Below, piece by piece: positions 63,780 to 64,000 of a stretch of 64,000 nt of DNA (its first letter is position 1; every line of letters starts with the position of its first letter). The position numbers and the translations under genes were made by a program. The notes beneath the pieces were generated by a model, which was not told where the DNA came from, made no database searches, and worked only from the letters and a program-made list of their open reading frames with translations. Source of the stretch: Clostridiales bacterium (GTDB taxonomy: Bacteria > Bacillota > Clostridia > Saccharofermentanales > Saccharofermentanaceae); assembly GCA_017551865.1 (NCBI GenBank), contig JAFZKB010000034.1, positions 31,303 to 95,302 of the forward strand, read 5' to 3'.

Positions 63780-64000
63780 TTTGCATAAGGAAGTGATGCA
63801 ACTCATTCTTATAACAACAAAAGGAGGTGGGATTTGCATAAGATTACAAAAAAGCATTATCTTATAACAACAAACATGCGGGTTCTTTGCATAAGATCGT
63901 GTTTTTTGAGTGTCTTATAACACCAGCATTCCCCCCCATTGTTATAAGGAAAGCAAAACCCTTGGTCTTATACAAACGGCTTTCCTATAAAGTGTTATAA
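63780..64000. repeat. Palindrome array 3: at least five units, 53-bp period, half-site CTTATAACAA, open at the window end
   Basis: Units lie at 63780-63817, 63833-63870, 63886-63923 and 63939-63976; a fifth begins at 63992 and is cut by the window edge. Each is 38 nt and each spacer 15 nt, exactly 53 bp apart. In units 1-3 the left arm is TTTGCATAAG and the right arm is CTTATAACAA or CTTATAACAC. In unit 4 the arms are exchanged (left TTGTTATAAG, right CTTATACAAA), and the start of unit 5 (GTGTTATAA) agrees with the exchanged form. Interiors of 18 nt differ. With a terminator it fills 63644-64000, where no gene is seen. Confidence 0.93.

Noticed and set aside
63676..63867. 63-residue ORF at the beginning of array 3
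   Set aside because: It runs through the terminator and palindrome units and has no ribosome site.

Overview
The window is 64 kb of a moderate-GC, low-GC-clade Gram-positive type chromosome, most likely an uncultured anaerobic Clostridia member (Lachnospiraceae/Oscillospiraceae-like, gut or rumen style). The inference rests on strong AGGAGG ribosome sites, DUF1836 and DUF6465 proteins, BlaI/BlaR1 and NfeD/flotillin modules, choline-binding-like cell wall repeats, and Thr-Pro linkers (TPTPT) on secreted proteins. Species cannot be named from the sequence. I saw no rRNA, tRNA, transposase, phage gene or true CRISPR array.

Layout. 1-4.4 kb: a long disordered protein, open at the window edge, and a zinc-ribbon protein with a matching C-terminal tail. 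4.9-13.2 kb: GH1 beta-glucosidase, GT4 glycosyltransferase, degenerate EAL protein, cardiolipin synthase, two-domain PPK2 and a small membrane protein. 13.3-24.5 kb: a sensor diguanylate cyclase, an aconitase-family hydratase, a membrane acyltransferase, two tandem secreted NlpC/P60 proteins and a lysophospholipase-like hydrolase. 24.7-28 kb: a DUF1836 - NfeD-like (His/Asp/Gly-rich) - flotillin operon. 28.2-37.3 kb: DUF2974 lipase-like protein, a second degenerate EAL protein, aquaporin, MBL hydrolase + MATE, GAPDH, and a zinc-ribbon/membrane protein pair. 37.5-43.7 kb: AraC regulator, GNAT, a three-gene ABC exporter, and a GNAT-pyrophosphatase fusion. 43.9-51.4 kb: small secreted zinc protein, a frameshifted gene, TetR, an H1-like protein, a PD-(D/E)XK-like protein, ThrH, another zinc-ribbon protein, a PAP2 phosphatase and small lipoproteins. 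51.6-63.6 kb: LRR surface protein, VWA lipoprotein, Nudix, and a BlaI/BlaR1 pair followed by two large paralogous solute-binding lipoproteins. Many of these products act at the membrane or cell surface.

The most unusual content is non-coding. Four intergenic arrays (4450-4746, 39739-40004, 47323-47616, 63780-window end) consist of imperfect palindromes about 37-38 nt long repeated every 52-53 bp, close to five helical turns. Three different half-site sequences are used (TGCCGTA, CATGGG, CTTATAACAA), yet the geometry is the same. Interiors and spacers mostly vary while the half-sites stay fixed. One array lies directly behind the PD-(D/E)XK-like gene. I recognise no described element with this design. 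A second clear regulatory signal is a pair of TACA-N2-TGTA operators, in front of blaI and in front of the first solute-binding gene, which suggests a small BlaI regulon at the cell surface.
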